NCBI GenBank assembly: GCA_016806145.1
Contig: CP063166.1
Location: 2,480,001 to 2,544,000 of the forward strand
Length of the DNA: 64,000 nucleotides
DNA from: Variovorax paradoxus
Lineage (GTDB): Bacteria; Pseudomonadota; Gammaproteobacteria; Burkholderiales; Burkholderiaceae_C
Reading direction: 5' to 3'
The position numbers and the translations under genes were made by a program. Under the pieces are notes generated by a model that worked only from the letters and a program-made list of their open reading frames with translations, searched no databases and had not been told where the DNA came from. The first letter of the stretch is position 1. Each line of letters opens with the position of its first letter. Shown piece by piece: positions 33,442 to 42,783 of this stretch.

Positions 33442-33476
33442 TTGTTGGGGAAAAAATATGTCTTCTATAAGACATA
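33442..33476 (+). promoter_or_regulatory. Probable aceA promoter within a second dyad
   Basis: -35-like TTGTTG (33442-33447), 18-bp spacer, -10-like TATAAG (33466-33471). The -10 lies inside TATGTCTT-CTAT-AAGACATA (33457-33476), an 8-bp-arm palindrome unlike the upstream TTTCTCA sites, and so may be a separate operator. The leader to the ATG at 33563 would be about 85 bases. Confidence 0.5.
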
Positions 33477-33562
33477 AGAGTGGGCGACGCGATTACAGTA
33501 AGCCCATGGCCGCAGCGCCGAAACGCTCGAAACCAACCCTTCAATCAACTCACGGAGTGACC

Positions 33563-34894
33563 ATGCCCCAGACCCTCACCGAACAACTCAGCCGCGAACA
33601 GCAGATTGCCGCCCTCGAGAAAGAATGGGCCACGGACGCCCGCTGGAAGGGCGTGAAGCGCGGCTACAGCGCGGCCGACGTGGTGCGCCTGCGCGGTTCG
33701 TTCCCGATCGACTACACGCTCGCCAAGCGCGGCGCCGAGAAGCTCTGGGACAAGATCAACGGCGGTTCGAAGAAGGGCTACGTGAACGCCTTCGGCGCGA
33801 TCTCCGCCGGCCAGGCCATGCAGCAGGCCAAGGCCGGCCTCGAAGCCGTGTACCTGTCGGGCTGGCAAGTGGCCGCCGACGGCAACAGCTCGGAAACCAT
33901 GTACCCCGACCAGTCGCTCTACGCGTACGACTCGGTGCCCACCATGGTCCGCCGCATCAACAACACCTTCCGCCGCGCCGATGAAATCCAGTGGGGCCGT
34001 GGCGTGAACCCGGGCGACAAGGAATTCATCGACTACTTCCTGCCGATCGTGGCCGATGCCGAAGCCGGTTTCGGCGGCGTGCTCAACGCCTTTGAACTGA
34101 TGAAGAACATGATCGCCGCGGGCGCCGCCGGCGTGCACTTCGAAGACCAGCTGGCCGCCGTCAAGAAGTGCGGCCACATGGGTGGCAAGGTGCTGGTGCC
34201 GACGCGCGAAGCCTGCGAGAAGCTGATCGCCGCGCGTTTCGCCGCCGATGTGCTGGGCGTGCCCACCATCGTGCTGGCCCGCACCGACGCCGAAGCCGCG
34301 AACCTGATCACGTCGGACCACGACGCCAACGACAAGCCCTTCCTGACCGGCGAGCGCACCTCGGAAGGCTTCTACCGCGTGAAGAATGGCCTCGAGCAGG
34401 CCATCAGCCGCGGCGTCGCCTACGCGCCCTATGCCGACCTGGTGTGGTGCGAAACCGGCGTGCCCGACATCGGCTTCGCCCGCGAGTTCGCGCAGGCCGT
34501 GCATGCCGCCTGCCCGGGCAAGCTGCTGTCGTACAACTGCTCGCCGTCGTTCAACTGGAAGAAGAACCTGGACGACAAGCAGATCGCGACCTTCCAGGAA
34601 GACCTCTCGGACCTGGGCTACAAGTACCAGTTCATCACGCTGGCCGGCATCCACGTCAACTGGTACAACACCTTCAAGTTCGCGCACGCCTATGCACGCG
34701 GCGAGGGCATGAAGCACTACGTGAACATGGTCCAGGAGCCGGAATTCGCGGCGCGCGAACAGGGCTACACCTTCGTGTCGCACCAGCAGGAAGTCGGCGC
34801 GGGCTACTTCGACGACGTGACCACCGTGATCCAGGGCGGCCAGTCGAGCGTGAAGGCACTGACCGGTTCGACGGAAGAAGAGCAGTTCCACTGA
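33563..34894 (+). CDS. aceA: Isocitrate lyase
   Basis: The 443-residue enzyme splits isocitrate to glyoxylate and succinate, first step of the glyoxylate shunt used on acetate and fatty acids. Catalytic Cys203 is in KKCGHMGGK, and other landmarks are [32 protein letters not shown] and [13 protein letters not shown]. Length matches the short bacterial type. The ATG at 33563 has CGGAG upstream; an in-frame ATG at 33458 would sit in the promoter dyad. Malate synthase is not in the window. PHA and thiolase genes elsewhere in the window fit acetyl-CoA metabolism. Confidence 0.97.
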   Translation: MPQTLTEQLSREQQIAALEKEWATDARWKGVKRGYSAADVVRLRGSFPIDYTLAKRGAEKLWDKINGGSKKGYVNAFGAISAGQAMQQAKAGLEAVYLSGWQVAADGNSSETMYPDQSLYAYDSVPTMVRRINNTFRRADEIQWGRGVNPGDKEFIDYFLPIVADAEAGFGGVLNAFELMKNMIAAGAAGVHFEDQLAAVKKCGHMGGKVLVPTREACEKLIAARFAADVLGVPTIVLARTDAEAANLITSDHDANDKPFLTGERTSEGFYRVKNGLEQAISRGVAYAPYADLVWCETGVPDIGFAREFAQAVHAACPGKLLSYNCSPSFNWKKNLDDKQIATFQEDLSDLGYKYQFITLAGIHVNWYNTFKFAHAYARGEGMKHYVNMVQEPEFAAREQGYTFVSHQQEVGAGYFDDVTTVIQGGQSSVKALTGSTEEEQFH

Positions 34895-34923
34895 GCGACT
34901 GACTCGACATTCGCTGTCACCTG

Positions 34924-34951
34924 AAGCCCGGCCGCGCGCCGGGCTTTTTTT
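34924..34951 (+). terminator. Intrinsic terminator of aceA
   Basis: AAGCCCGGC (34924-34932), loop CGCGC, GCCGGGCTT (34938-34946), then T-run to 34951. Nine-bp stem; strong. Confidence 0.92.
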
Positions 34952-35073
34952 CGTGCGTGCGAATGCCGGCTCGCCCAGGCGGACTTCGCGTGCCGCGGCG
35001 CGGTCGGCGCGCCGAGCGGCTAGAATCATGGGCTCCACTGTCAGTCAACAAGGGCGAGAAAGGCACTTTGGTT

Positions 35074-35139
35074 ATGACACCGCGAACTACCCCGCAAGCC
35101 ATCTGCGGTGTTTTCTTCTTCGAAGGAAGCGCCCGCTAA
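35074..35139 (+). CDS. Putative Thr/Phe leader peptide of the thrS operon
   Basis: A 21-codon frame, too short for ordinary gene calling. It begins MTPRTTPQ and continues [13 protein letters not shown]: three threonine codons (ACA, ACT, ACC) in the first six and three successive phenylalanine codons (TTC). The operon that follows encodes threonyl- and phenylalanyl-tRNA synthetases. A weak ribosome site AAAGG ends 10 bases upstream and a -10-like TAGAAT is at 35021. Just after the stop, ACCGCGC (35140-35146) can pair with GCGCGGT in the 5' arm of the terminator at 35179. This is the layout of ribosome-mediated attenuation. No experimental support; the Phe codons overlap the T-tract of a weaker hairpin and could be incidental. 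Confidence 0.5.
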   Translation: MTPRTTPQAICGVFFFEGSAR

Positions 35140-35178
35140 ACCGCGCGCGCTGGTTCGAGCCAGCTTCCCTGCCACAGC

Positions 35179-35206
35179 AAAGCGCGGTCATCCACCGCGC
35201 TTTTTT
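35179..35206 (+). terminator. Terminator/attenuator in the thrS leader
   Basis: AAAGCGCGGT (35179-35188), loop CATCC, ACCGCGCTTT (35194-35203), T-run to 35206: a 10-bp perfect stem only 22 bases before the thrS start. Placed inside the leader, it would stop most transcripts unless an alternative fold forms with the ACCGCGC upstream. Confidence 0.8.
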
Positions 35207-35227
35207 GTTTTTCGCCCGAGGTTTTTC

Positions 35228-37135
35228 ATGATCCACATCACGCTTCCCGACAACTCGCAGCGCGAGTATCCCGGCCCGGTCTCGGTGGCCGACGTCGCCA
35301 AGTCCATCGGCCCCGGCCTCGCCAAGATGACGGTGGCCGGCAAGGTCGACGGCCGGCTGGTCGACGCCAGCGACATCATCGACCACGATGCCAAGCTCCA
35401 GATCATCACGCCCAAGGACGACGAGGGCCTGGAGATCATCCGCCACTCGACGGCCCACCTGGTCGGCCACGCGGTCAAGCAGCTCTATCCGACGGCCCGG
35501 ATGGTGATCGGCCCGGTGATCGAGGAGGGCTTCTACTACGACATCGCGTTCGAGCGCCCCTTCACGCCCGAGGACATGGCCGCGATCGAGGCGCGCATGC
35601 GCGAGCTGATCGCGCAGGACTACGACGTGGTCAAGAAGATGACGCCGCGCGCCGAGGTGATCGAGGTCTTCAAGTCGCGCGGCGAGGACTACAAGCTGCG
35701 CCTGGTCGAGGACATGCCCGACGAGCAGGCCATGGGCCTGTACTACCACCAGGAATACGTCGACATGTGCCGCGGCCCGCACGTGCCGAACACGCGTTTC
35801 CTCAAGGTCTTCAAGCTCACGAAGCTGGCCGGCGCCTACTGGCGCGGCGATGCCAAGAACGAGCAGTTGCAGCGCATCTACGGCACGGCCTGGGCCGACA
35901 AGAAGCAGCTCGACCAGTACATCCAGCGCATCGAGGAAGCCGAGAAGCGCGACCACCGCCGCCTCGGCAAGGAACTCGACCTGTTCCACATCGACGAAGT
36001 GGCGCCGGGCGTGGTGTTCTGGCATCCCAAGGGCTGGGCGGTCTGGCAGCAGGTCGAGCAGTACATGCGCGGCATCTACCGCGACACGGGCTACTGGGAA
36101 GTGAAGGGTCCGCAGATCCTCGACAAGAGCCTGTGGGAGAAGACGGGCCACTGGCAGAACTACCGCGACAACATGTTCACGACGGAGTCGGAGAAGCGCG
36201 AGTACGCGTTGAAGCCGATGAACTGCCCGGGCCACGTGCTGATCTTCAAGAGCGACCTGCGCAGCTACCGCGACCTGCCGCTGCGCTACGGCGAGTTCGG
36301 CCAGTGCCACCGCAACGAGCCCAGCGGCGCGCTGCACGGGATCATGCGCGTGCGCGGCTTCACGCAGGACGACGGCCACATCTTCTGCACGGAGGACCAG
36401 ATCCTCGACGAATGCATCGCCTACACGGCGCAGCTGCAGAAGGTGTACGCGGACTTCGGCTTCACGGACATCCTCTACAAGGTCGCGACGCGGCCCGAGA
36501 ACCGCGTGGGTTCGGACGAGCTCTGGGACAAGGCCGAGCACGCAGTGATGGAATCGCTGCGCCGCTCGGGCGTGGAGTTCGTGATCGCTCCGGGCGACGG
36601 CGCCTTCTATGGCCCGAAGATCGAATACACGCTGCGCGATGCGATCGGCCGTCAGTGGCAGTGCGGCACGATGCAGGTCGACTTCAACACGGCCGAGCGC
36701 CTGGGTGGCGAGTACGTGACGGAATCGAGTGGCCGCGCGCACCCGGTGATGCTGCACCGTGCGATCGTCGGCAGCCTCGAGCGGTTCATCGGCATGCTGA
36801 TCGAACACCATGCCGGCGCGATGCCCGCCTGGCTCGCTCCGGTGCAGGTGGCGGTGCTCAATATCAGCGAAGGACAGGCCGATTACGCCGCGCAAGTTGC
36901 GAAAACGCTGCAAAATCAAGGGCTTAGGGTCCAGCTCGATCTGCACAACGAGAAGATTACGTATAAAATACGCAAGCATTCGTTGCAAAAGCTCCCTTAC
37001 ATCGTTGTCGTGGGCGACAAGGAAAAGGAAGCTGGCGCCGTCGCAGTGCGCGCCCGGGGCAACCAAGACCTCGGTGCAATGTCCCTCGAATCGTTCGCGC
37101 AACGGCTCGTCCAGGATGTTGCTGACAAGCGTTGA
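35228..37135 (+). CDS. thrS: Threonyl-tRNA synthetase
   Basis: The 635-residue class II enzyme charges tRNA-Thr. In order: TGS domain ([20 protein letters not shown]), editing domain with the His pair in [12 protein letters not shown] and YCRGPHV-like [11 protein letters not shown], catalytic core with zinc Cys in MNCPGH and motif 2 ([21 protein letters not shown]), motif 3 near [15 protein letters not shown], and the C-terminal anticodon-binding domain. The start at 35228 follows GAGG at a good distance. It heads thrS-infC-rpmI-rplT-pheS-pheT-ihfA-merR. The region 34952-35227 holds the leader peptide and attenuator. Confidence 0.97.
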   Translation: MIHITLPDNSQREYPGPVSVADVAKSIGPGLAKMTVAGKVDGRLVDASDIIDHDAKLQIITPKDDEGLEIIRHSTAHLVGHAVKQLYPTARMVIGPVIEEGFYYDIAFERPFTPEDMAAIEARMRELIAQDYDVVKKMTPRAEVIEVFKSRGEDYKLRLVEDMPDEQAMGLYYHQEYVDMCRGPHVPNTRFLKVFKLTKLAGAYWRGDAKNEQLQRIYGTAWADKKQLDQYIQRIEEAEKRDHRRLGKELDLFHIDEVAPGVVFWHPKGWAVWQQVEQYMRGIYRDTGYWEVKGPQILDKSLWEKTGHWQNYRDNMFTTESEKREYALKPMNCPGHVLIFKSDLRSYRDLPLRYGEFGQCHRNEPSGALHGIMRVRGFTQDDGHIFCTEDQILDECIAYTAQLQKVYADFGFTDILYKVATRPENRVGSDELWDKAEHAVMESLRRSGVEFVIAPGDGAFYGPKIEYTLRDAIGRQWQCGTMQVDFNTAERLGGEYVTESSGRAHPVMLHRAIVGSLERFIGMLIEHHAGAMPAWLAPVQVAVLNISEGQADYAAQVAKTLQNQGLRVQLDLHNEKITYKIRKHSLQKLPYIVVVGDKEKEAGAVAVRARGNQDLGAMSLESFAQRLVQDVADKR

Positions 37136-37242
37136 TTTGTCGTCGAAACACCCCACATGTTTCTGCCAAATGTACCGCTTGCCCGCGAGGACTGAGCGGC
37201 TTTCGCTACTCTTTTTGTAGCAAAACTTAGAGGATACCAACC

Positions 37243-37854
37243 ATCGCTACTGCATTTCGCGACCGCCGCCACCGCGAGGAACGCCAACATCGCCTGAACC
37301 GGGAAATCATGGCCCCGGAAGTCCGCCTGATCGGCCCGGATAACGAGCAATTGGGTGTTGTGAGTCTTGCGGAGGCCTTGCGTCTCGCCGGTGAGCAGGA
37401 CGTGGATCTGGTGGAGGTCGTCGCGGCGGCCAATCCACCGGTGTGCCGCCTGATCGAGTACGGCAAGTTCAAGTACCACGAGCAGAAGAAGGCGGCCGAG
37501 GCGAAGTCCAAGCAGAAGGTCATCGAGGTCAAGGAAATCAAGTTCCGGCCCGGTACCGACGATGGCGACTACAACATCAAGATGCGCAACATCCGGCGCT
37601 TTCTTGAGGATGGCGACAAGTGCAAGATCACGCTGCGCTTCCGGGGGCGCGAGATCACGCACCAGGAACTCGGTCTGGCCCTGCTGCAGCGCATCCGCGA
37701 CGAGCTCGGCGACACGATCCTCGTCGAGCAGTTTCCGAAGCTCGAAGGCCGGCAGATGATCATGATGATCGCGCCGGGCCGCAAGAAGCCCGGTGGGGCT
37801 CCGGCCAAGCCGGCGACGGAAAACGCGGCGGCACCGGCTCCGGCTGGCGCCTGA
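37243..37854 (+). CDS. infC: Translation initiation factor IF-3 (AUC start)
   Basis: A 203-residue IF-3: the N-domain begins (M)[18 protein letters not shown], a helical linker follows ([19 protein letters not shown]), and the C-domain has [21 protein letters not shown]. Family alignment from memory requires the N-terminal block, so translation must start at the ATC codon 37243, with AGAGG nine bases upstream, rather than at the first ATG (37309), which would lose 22 conserved residues. A rare start codon in infC is the basis of IF-3 autoregulation in E. coli (AUU) and probably here. Confidence 0.93.
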   Translation: MATAFRDRRHREERQHRLNREIMAPEVRLIGPDNEQLGVVSLAEALRLAGEQDVDLVEVVAAANPPVCRLIEYGKFKYHEQKKAAEAKSKQKVIEVKEIKFRPGTDDGDYNIKMRNIRRFLEDGDKCKITLRFRGREITHQELGLALLQRIRDELGDTILVEQFPKLEGRQMIMMIAPGRKKPGGAPAKPATENAAAPAPAGA

Positions 37855-38054
37855 GCGAACAAAGATCCGGTCGGGTCCGGCGGTGCGAGTCGCTGGCTTG
37901 ATCGGATGTGAGAATTCGAAGGGATTTCGCCGATCGCCGGCGCGCGCTGCAAGGCAAGCGCGGGCGGTGGCGGGATGAAGAAGTGTCTCGGGGCCAACAA
38001 GTCCATGGAGTTCATCCACGGCGCCTCACGAGCACAAATTAAAGGAGCATTCAC

Positions 38055-38258
38055 ATGCCCAAAATGAAGACCAAGAGCAGCGCGAAGAAACGTTTCCGCG
38101 TTCGTCCCGGTGGCACCGTCAAGCGCGGTCAAGCCTTCAAGCGTCACATCCTGACCAAGAAGACCACCAAGAACAAGCGTCACCTGCGTGGTGCGGTGTC
38201 GGTGCACGAAACCAACATGGTTTCGATGGCCGCGATGCTGCCCGGCATGGGCATTTGA
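38055..38258 (+). CDS. rpmI: Ribosomal protein L35 (bL35)
   Basis: A 67-residue basic protein of the large subunit: [20 protein letters not shown] and [13 protein letters not shown] are classical. A ribosome site AAAGGAG precedes the ATG. The 200-bp gap after infC (37855-38054) has no gene; in relatives this region can carry L20-mediated control, but I could not identify a convincing L20-binding fold by eye. Confidence 0.97.
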   Translation: MPKMKTKSSAKKRFRVRPGGTVKRGQAFKRHILTKKTTKNKRHLRGAVSVHETNMVSMAAMLPGMGI

Positions 38259-38284
38259 TCAACTGACGAACAAGGAGTACTCAC

Positions 38285-38644
38285 ATGCCTCGCGTCAAAC
38301 GTGGTGTAACGGCTCGCGCCCGCCACAAGAAAGTTCTCGCACTCGCCAAGGGTTTCCGCGGTCGCCGCGGCAATGTCTTCCGCATCGCCAAACAGGCGGT
38401 GATGAAGGCAGGCCAATACGCCTACCGTGACCGCCGCACCAAGAAGCGCGTGTTCCGTCAACTGTGGATCGCGCGTATCAACGCCGCCTCGCGTGAACTG
38501 GGCCTGACCTACAGCCAGTTCGCCAACGGCATCCGCAAGGCCGGGATCGAGATCGACCGCAAGATGCTTGCGGACATCGCCGTGCACGACAAGGCCGCTT
38601 TTGCGGGCATCGTGGAGCAGGTCAAGGCCAAGCTGGCTGCTTGA
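38285..38644 (+). CDS. rplT: Ribosomal protein L20 (bL20)
   Basis: A 119-residue large-subunit protein with the usual [18 protein letters not shown] start, [19 protein letters not shown] and ITHSFxx-like [14 protein letters not shown]. In many bacteria L20 represses its own operon by binding leader RNA. It is 26 bp downstream of rpmI. A terminator-like hairpin lies between it and pheS. Confidence 0.97.
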
Positions 38645-38694
38645 TTCTGCACAGCGGGTAACCGTCCCCGGACAGTTTCCTGCGCCCACGGCAC

Positions 38695-38730
38695 AAGGGC
38701 TGGCGCTTGAAAGAGCACCAGCCCTTTTTT
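38695..38730 (+). terminator. Hairpin with T-run between rplT and pheS
   Basis: AAGGGCTGG (38695-38703) pairs with CCAGCCCTT (38718-38726) and six T follow. It should terminate part of the thrS-rplT transcript and lower or regulate pheST expression. No leader reading frame with Phe codons was found before it, unlike E. coli pheM. Confidence 0.75.
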
Positions 38731-38760
38731 ATTTTTCCCCCGAAGAAATCTGTTGTTGCT

Positions 38761-39837
38761 ATGAACGAGTTGGACTCCCTGGTCGACACCGCACGTGCCG
38801 CCTTCGCGCAGGCGAAGACCCCCGCTGAGCTCGAGAACGCCAAGGCCCAGTTCCTGGGCAAGTCGGGCCGCATCACCGAGCTGATGAAGGGCATGGCCGC
38901 GCTGAGCGTCGACGAGAAGAAGTCGCGCGGTGCCGCCATCAACGTGGCCAAGCAGGCGATCGAGTCCGCCCTGAACGAACGCCGCCAGCAACTGGCCGAC
39001 GAGGAACTCTCGCAGCAGCTGCGCGCCGAGGCGCTCGACGTGAGCCTGCCCGGCCGCCGCCGCATCCCCGGCGGCCTGCACCCGGTGAGCCGCACCCTCG
39101 AGCGCATCGAGGAGATCTTCTCGAGCATGGGCTTCGACGTGGCCGACGGTCCCGAGATCGAGAGCGACTGGCACAGCTTCACCTCGCTCAACAACCCGCC
39201 GAACCATCCGGCGCGTTCGATGCAGGACACCTTCTACGTCGACCTGAACGGCGAGGACGGCATCCCCTACAACCTGCGTCCGCACACCAGCCCGATGCAG
39301 GTGCGCTACGCCCACCAGCACATCAAGAAGTACGCGGCCGAGTTCGCGGCCGCGGCCGCCGACACCACCGGCACGATCAAGGCGCCCGAGATCCGCGTGA
39401 TCGCGCCGGGCCGCACCTACCGCGTCGACAGCGATGCCACCCATTCGCCGATGTTTCATCAGTGCGAAGGCCTGTGGCTCGGCGAGAACGTGAGCTTCAA
39501 GGACCTCAAGGTCGTCTTCACCGACTTCTGCCGCACCTTCTTCGAGCGCGACGACCTCGTGCTGCGCTTCCGGCCGAGCTTCTTCCCGTTCACCGAACCG
39601 AGCGCCGAGATCGACATCCAGTTCCAGAGCGGCCCGCTGGCCGGTCGCTGGCTCGAGGTGTCGGGTTCGGGCCAGGTGCATCCGAACGTGGTGCGCAACA
39701 TGGGCCTCGACCCCGAGCGCTACATCGGCTTCGCTTTCGGCATGGGCCCCGACCGCCTCACGATGCTGCGCTACGGCGTGAACGACCTTCGCCTGTTCTT
39801 CGACGGCGACCTGCGCTTCCTCTCGCAATTCCAGTGA
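38761..39837 (+). CDS. pheS: Phenylalanyl-tRNA synthetase alpha subunit
   Basis: The 358-residue catalytic subunit of the (alpha-beta)2 enzyme. An N-terminal coiled coil (residues 1-90) leads to the class II core: [19 protein letters not shown], motif 2 region [19 protein letters not shown] and motif 3 [17 protein letters not shown]. The conserved motif-3 alanine region (GFAFGMG) is normal. I use the ATG at 38761; an in-frame TTG at 38707 lies in the terminator hairpin. Confidence 0.97.
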   Translation: MNELDSLVDTARAAFAQAKTPAELENAKAQFLGKSGRITELMKGMAALSVDEKKSRGAAINVAKQAIESALNERRQQLADEELSQQLRAEALDVSLPGRRRIPGGLHPVSRTLERIEEIFSSMGFDVADGPEIESDWHSFTSLNNPPNHPARSMQDTFYVDLNGEDGIPYNLRPHTSPMQVRYAHQHIKKYAAEFAAAAADTTGTIKAPEIRVIAPGRTYRVDSDATHSPMFHQCEGLWLGENVSFKDLKVVFTDFCRTFFERDDLVLRFRPSFFPFTEPSAEIDIQFQSGPLAGRWLEVSGSGQVHPNVVRNMGLDPERYIGFAFGMGPDRLTMLRYGVNDLRLFFDGDLRFLSQFQ

Positions 39838-39900
39838 CCCGCTGACGCGCGAGACGAAACGAGACCTTCCACACCAGAAAAACAGATCGAGATCGAAGAG

Positions 39901-42342
39901 ATGCAATTCCCGGAATCCTGGCTGCGCGAGTTCTGCAACCCGCCCATCGACAGCGCCGAACTGGCCGAAACGCTCACCATGGGCGGCTTCGAGGTCGAGG
40001 AGCGCCGGCCGGCGGCGCCGCCCTTCACGCGCATCGTGGTGGGCGAGATCAAGGAAGCCGTCCAGCACCCGAACGCCGACCGCCTGCGCGTGTGCCAGGT
40101 CGACGCGGGGCAGGGCGCCTTGCTCAACATCGTGTGCGGCGCGCCCAATGCGCGCGTCGGCATCAAGGTGCCGTGCGCGCTGGTGGGTGCCGAACTGCCG
40201 CCCGGCGAGGACGGCAAGCCGTTCCTGATCAAGCTCGGCAAGCTGCGCGGCGTCGAGAGCCAGGGCATGCTGTGCTCGGCGCGCGAACTGCAGCTGAGCG
40301 AAGACCACGGCGGCCTGCTCGAACTCGCGGCCGACGCGCCCATCGGCGTCGACGTGCGCGAAGTGCTCAAGCTCGACGACACGCTGCTCACGCTCAAGCT
40401 CACGCCCAACCTCGCGCACGGCCTCAGCGTGTACGGCGTGGCGCGCGAACTCGCCGCGCTGACCGGTGCGCCGCTCAAGCCGCGCACCGTGGCGCCGGTC
40501 GAGGCGGCCTTCGCCGACAAGCTCCCGGTGAAGGTCGAGGCGCCCGAGCTCTGCGGCCGCTTCTCGGGCCGCATCGTGCGCGGCGTCGACACCAAGGTCG
40601 CGACCCCGGCCTGGATGGTCGAGCGCCTCGCGCGCTGCGGCCAGCGCAGCGTGACGCCGCTGGTCGACATCTCGAACTACGTGATGTTCGAGTACGGCCA
40701 GCCCAGCCACATCTTCGACCTCGACAAGATCCACGGCGGCCTCACGGTGCGCTGGGGCAAGGCTGGCGAACAGCTCAAGCTGCTCAATGGCACCACGATC
40801 ACGGTCGACGACAAGGTGGGCGTGATCGCCGACGACCGCGAAGTCGAATCGCTCGCAGGCATCATGGGTGGCGACGCCACCGCGGTCTCGGACGATACGC
40901 GCAACATCTACGTCGAGGCCGCGTTCTGGTGGCCCGAAGCGGTGCAGGGCCGCTCGCGCCGCTTCAACTTCTCGACCGACGCCGGCCACCGCTACGAGCG
41001 CGGCGTCGACCCGAGCCGCACCGTCGAGATCATCGAGCGCATCACGCAGCTGATCGTCGAGATCTGCGGCGGCCAGGCCGGCGCCATGGACGACCAGATC
41101 CTGCGCGTGCCCGAGGCGCTGCCCGTGACGCTGCGCGTGGCGCGCGCCGCGCGCGTGATCGGCATGCCGCTGACCCAGGCCCAGTGCGTGGACGCGCTGC
41201 GCCGGCTGGGCTTCGCGCTGACCGAAGGCGATGGCACGCTGACCATCGTGCCGCCGCCGCACCGCTTCGATCTGCTGATCGAGGAAGACCTGATCGAGGA
41301 GGTCGCGCGCCTGATCGGCTTCAACAACCTGCCGACCACCGCGCCGCTCGCGCCGATCACCGCGCGCGTGCGTCCCGAGGCGCAGCGCAGCCGTTTCGCG
41401 GTGCGCCGCGGCCTGGCCGCGCTGGGCTACCAGGAAACCATTAACTTCAGCTTCGTCGAAGCCGACTGGGAGAAGGAGCTCGCGGGCAACGACAACCCGG
41501 TCAAGCTGCTGAACCCGATCGCGAGCCAGATGAGCGTGATGCGTTCGTCGCTGCTCGGCTCGCTGCTGCAGGTGCTCAAGTTCAATCTCGACCGCAAGGC
41601 GCCGCGCGTGCGCGTGTTCGAGGTGGGCCGCGTGTTCCTGCGCGACGACGGCGTGGTCACCACCGACAGCACCGTGCGCGGCGTGCATCAGCCGATGCGC
41701 GTGGCCGGTCTCGCCTGGGGCGATGCCGACGAAGCGCGCTGGGACGGCAAGGCGCAGCGCGTCGACTTCTACGACGTGAAGGGCGATGTCGAGGCGCTGC
41801 TCGCGCCGCTGGTGCCGCGCTTCGAGCCTGCCGAGCATCCGGCCCTGCATCCGGGCCGCTCGGCGCGCGTGACGATCGACGGCAAGGCCATCGGCTTCGT
41901 CGGCGAGCTGCATCCGCGCTGGCGCCAGAAGTGGGACTTCGCGCAGCCCGCCGTGCTGTTCGAGCTCGACCTCGATGCGGTCACCGCGCGTCCGGTACCG
42001 GTGGCGCAGGCCGTGCCCAAGCACCAGGCGGTCGAGCGTGACATCGCGGTGGTGGTGGCCGAAGCCGTCACGCACGATGCGCTGATCGACGCCATCCGTT
42101 CGACCGGTGCCGCGCAAGGCCTGCTGCGCGACGCGGTGCTGTTCGACATCTACCGCCCGCAGCCCGCGCGCGACGGCACGGTGGCCGCGGCCGGTGGCCT
42201 GCAGCCCGGCGAGAAGAGCATGGCGGTGCGCCTGAGCTTCCAGGGCGACAGCGCCACCCTGACCGACGAGCAGGTCGAGCCGGCCGTGCGCGCCATCGTC
42301 GATCAACTGGCCGCGAAGGTGGGCGGACGCCTGAGAGGATGA
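39901..42342 (+). CDS. pheT: Phenylalanyl-tRNA synthetase beta subunit
   Basis: The 813-residue beta subunit: N-terminal tRNA-binding (EMAP-like) domain (VVGEIKEAVQHPNADRLRVC), B3/B4 editing domain (VDISNYVMFEYGQPSHIFD), B5 domain (GMPLTQAQCVDALRRLGF), a class II-like core, and the C-terminal anticodon-binding FDX-ACB domain (PKHQAVERDIAVVVAE). All parts are present at normal length. It is 63 bp after pheS and overlaps ihfA by 4 bp (ATGA). Confidence 0.97.
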   Translation: MQFPESWLREFCNPPIDSAELAETLTMGGFEVEERRPAAPPFTRIVVGEIKEAVQHPNADRLRVCQVDAGQGALLNIVCGAPNARVGIKVPCALVGAELPPGEDGKPFLIKLGKLRGVESQGMLCSARELQLSEDHGGLLELAADAPIGVDVREVLKLDDTLLTLKLTPNLAHGLSVYGVARELAALTGAPLKPRTVAPVEAAFADKLPVKVEAPELCGRFSGRIVRGVDTKVATPAWMVERLARCGQRSVTPLVDISNYVMFEYGQPSHIFDLDKIHGGLTVRWGKAGEQLKLLNGTTITVDDKVGVIADDREVESLAGIMGGDATAVSDDTRNIYVEAAFWWPEAVQGRSRRFNFSTDAGHRYERGVDPSRTVEIIERITQLIVEICGGQAGAMDDQILRVPEALPVTLRVARAARVIGMPLTQAQCVDALRRLGFALTEGDGTLTIVPPPHRFDLLIEEDLIEEVARLIGFNNLPTTAPLAPITARVRPEAQRSRFAVRRGLAALGYQETINFSFVEADWEKELAGNDNPVKLLNPIASQMSVMRSSLLGSLLQVLKFNLDRKAPRVRVFEVGRVFLRDDGVVTTDSTVRGVHQPMRVAGLAWGDADEARWDGKAQRVDFYDVKGDVEALLAPLVPRFEPAEHPALHPGRSARVTIDGKAIGFVGELHPRWRQKWDFAQPAVLFELDLDAVTARPVPVAQAVPKHQAVERDIAVVVAEAVTHDALIDAIRSTGAAQGLLRDAVLFDIYRPQPARDGTVAAAGGLQPGEKSMAVRLSFQGDSATLTDEQVEPAVRAIVDQLAAKVGGRLRG

Positions 42343-42719
42343 CCCGAATGAATGCCGTCGAATTCACGCTCGAAGCACTCGAGACGCCCGCGCTCACCAA
42401 GGCGCATCTGGCCGACCTGCTGTTCGAGCAGATCGGCCTGAACAAGCGCGAGTCCAAGGACATGGTCGAGGCCTTCTTCGACCTGGTCGCCAACAGCCTG
42501 ATCGAAGGCACGGACGTGAAGATCTCGGGCTTCGGCAACTTCCAGATCCGCGTGAAGGCGCCGCGTCCGGGCCGCAATCCGCGCACCGGCGAAGCCATTC
42601 CGATCGGCGAGCGGCGCGTCGCGACCTTCCACGCGAGCGCGAAGCTCAAGGAACAGATTCACGGGAACATCGATCCGAACGCCTCTCCCGAGGTCGAGTG
42701 GAGCCTGGGTTCCGAATAA
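42339..42719 (+). CDS. ihfA: Integration host factor alpha subunit
   Basis: A 126-residue HU-family protein that forms a heterodimer with IhfB and bends DNA. Landmarks: LTKAHLADLLFEQIGLNKRESKDMVE, then VKISGFGNFQIRVKAPRPGRNPRTGEAIPI with the intercalating Pro in RPGRNP. The ATG overlaps the pheT stop, as in many proteobacteria; the next Met is three codons later (42348). It has a longer C-terminal tail (about 20 residues, GNIDPNASPEVEWSLGSE) than E. coli IhfA. Confidence 0.95.
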   Translation: MTRMNAVEFTLEALETPALTKAHLADLLFEQIGLNKRESKDMVEAFFDLVANSLIEGTDVKISGFGNFQIRVKAPRPGRNPRTGEAIPIGERRVATFHASAKLKEQIHGNIDPNASPEVEWSLGSE

Positions 42720-42783
42720 GGCTTGTTCGTGCGCGCTTCCGTGGAGTAACCTCTGAGGTTTGCCGCGCGCAGAGTTGATTTCA

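Noticed and set aside
33458..33562. Extended isocitrate lyase start at 33458
   Set aside because: It would overlap the promoter dyad and add 35 residues not found in the family; 33563 has a ribosome site.
34957..35139. A 60-codon frame that includes the thrS leader peptide
   Set aside because: Its start lies upstream of the -10-like element and in the aceA terminator flank; only the last 21 codons (35074-35139) have meaning as a leader.
35147..35163. tRNA T-arm-like stem GCTGG-TTCGAG-CCAGC in the thrS leader
   Set aside because: The loop is 6 nt, not 7, and no acceptor, D or anticodon arms fit around it; just a small hairpin.
38645..38694. Phe-codon leader (pheM-like) upstream of pheS
   Set aside because: The only short frame there (from 38641) reads a few codons and stops at GGG-TAA without Phe codons.
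38707..38760. N-terminal extension or Phe leader for pheS (frame from TTG 38707 reads through FFIF)
   Set aside because: It lies in the terminator hairpin and its T-run, is in frame with pheS without a stop, and has no ribosome site; pheS starts at 38761.
38509..42306. A 1265-codon open frame on the minus strand opposite pheS/pheT
   Set aside because: It is exactly antisense to pheS and pheT, rich in His/Arg/Ala/Asp in the pattern forced by GC-rich codons, with no domain; a shadow frame.
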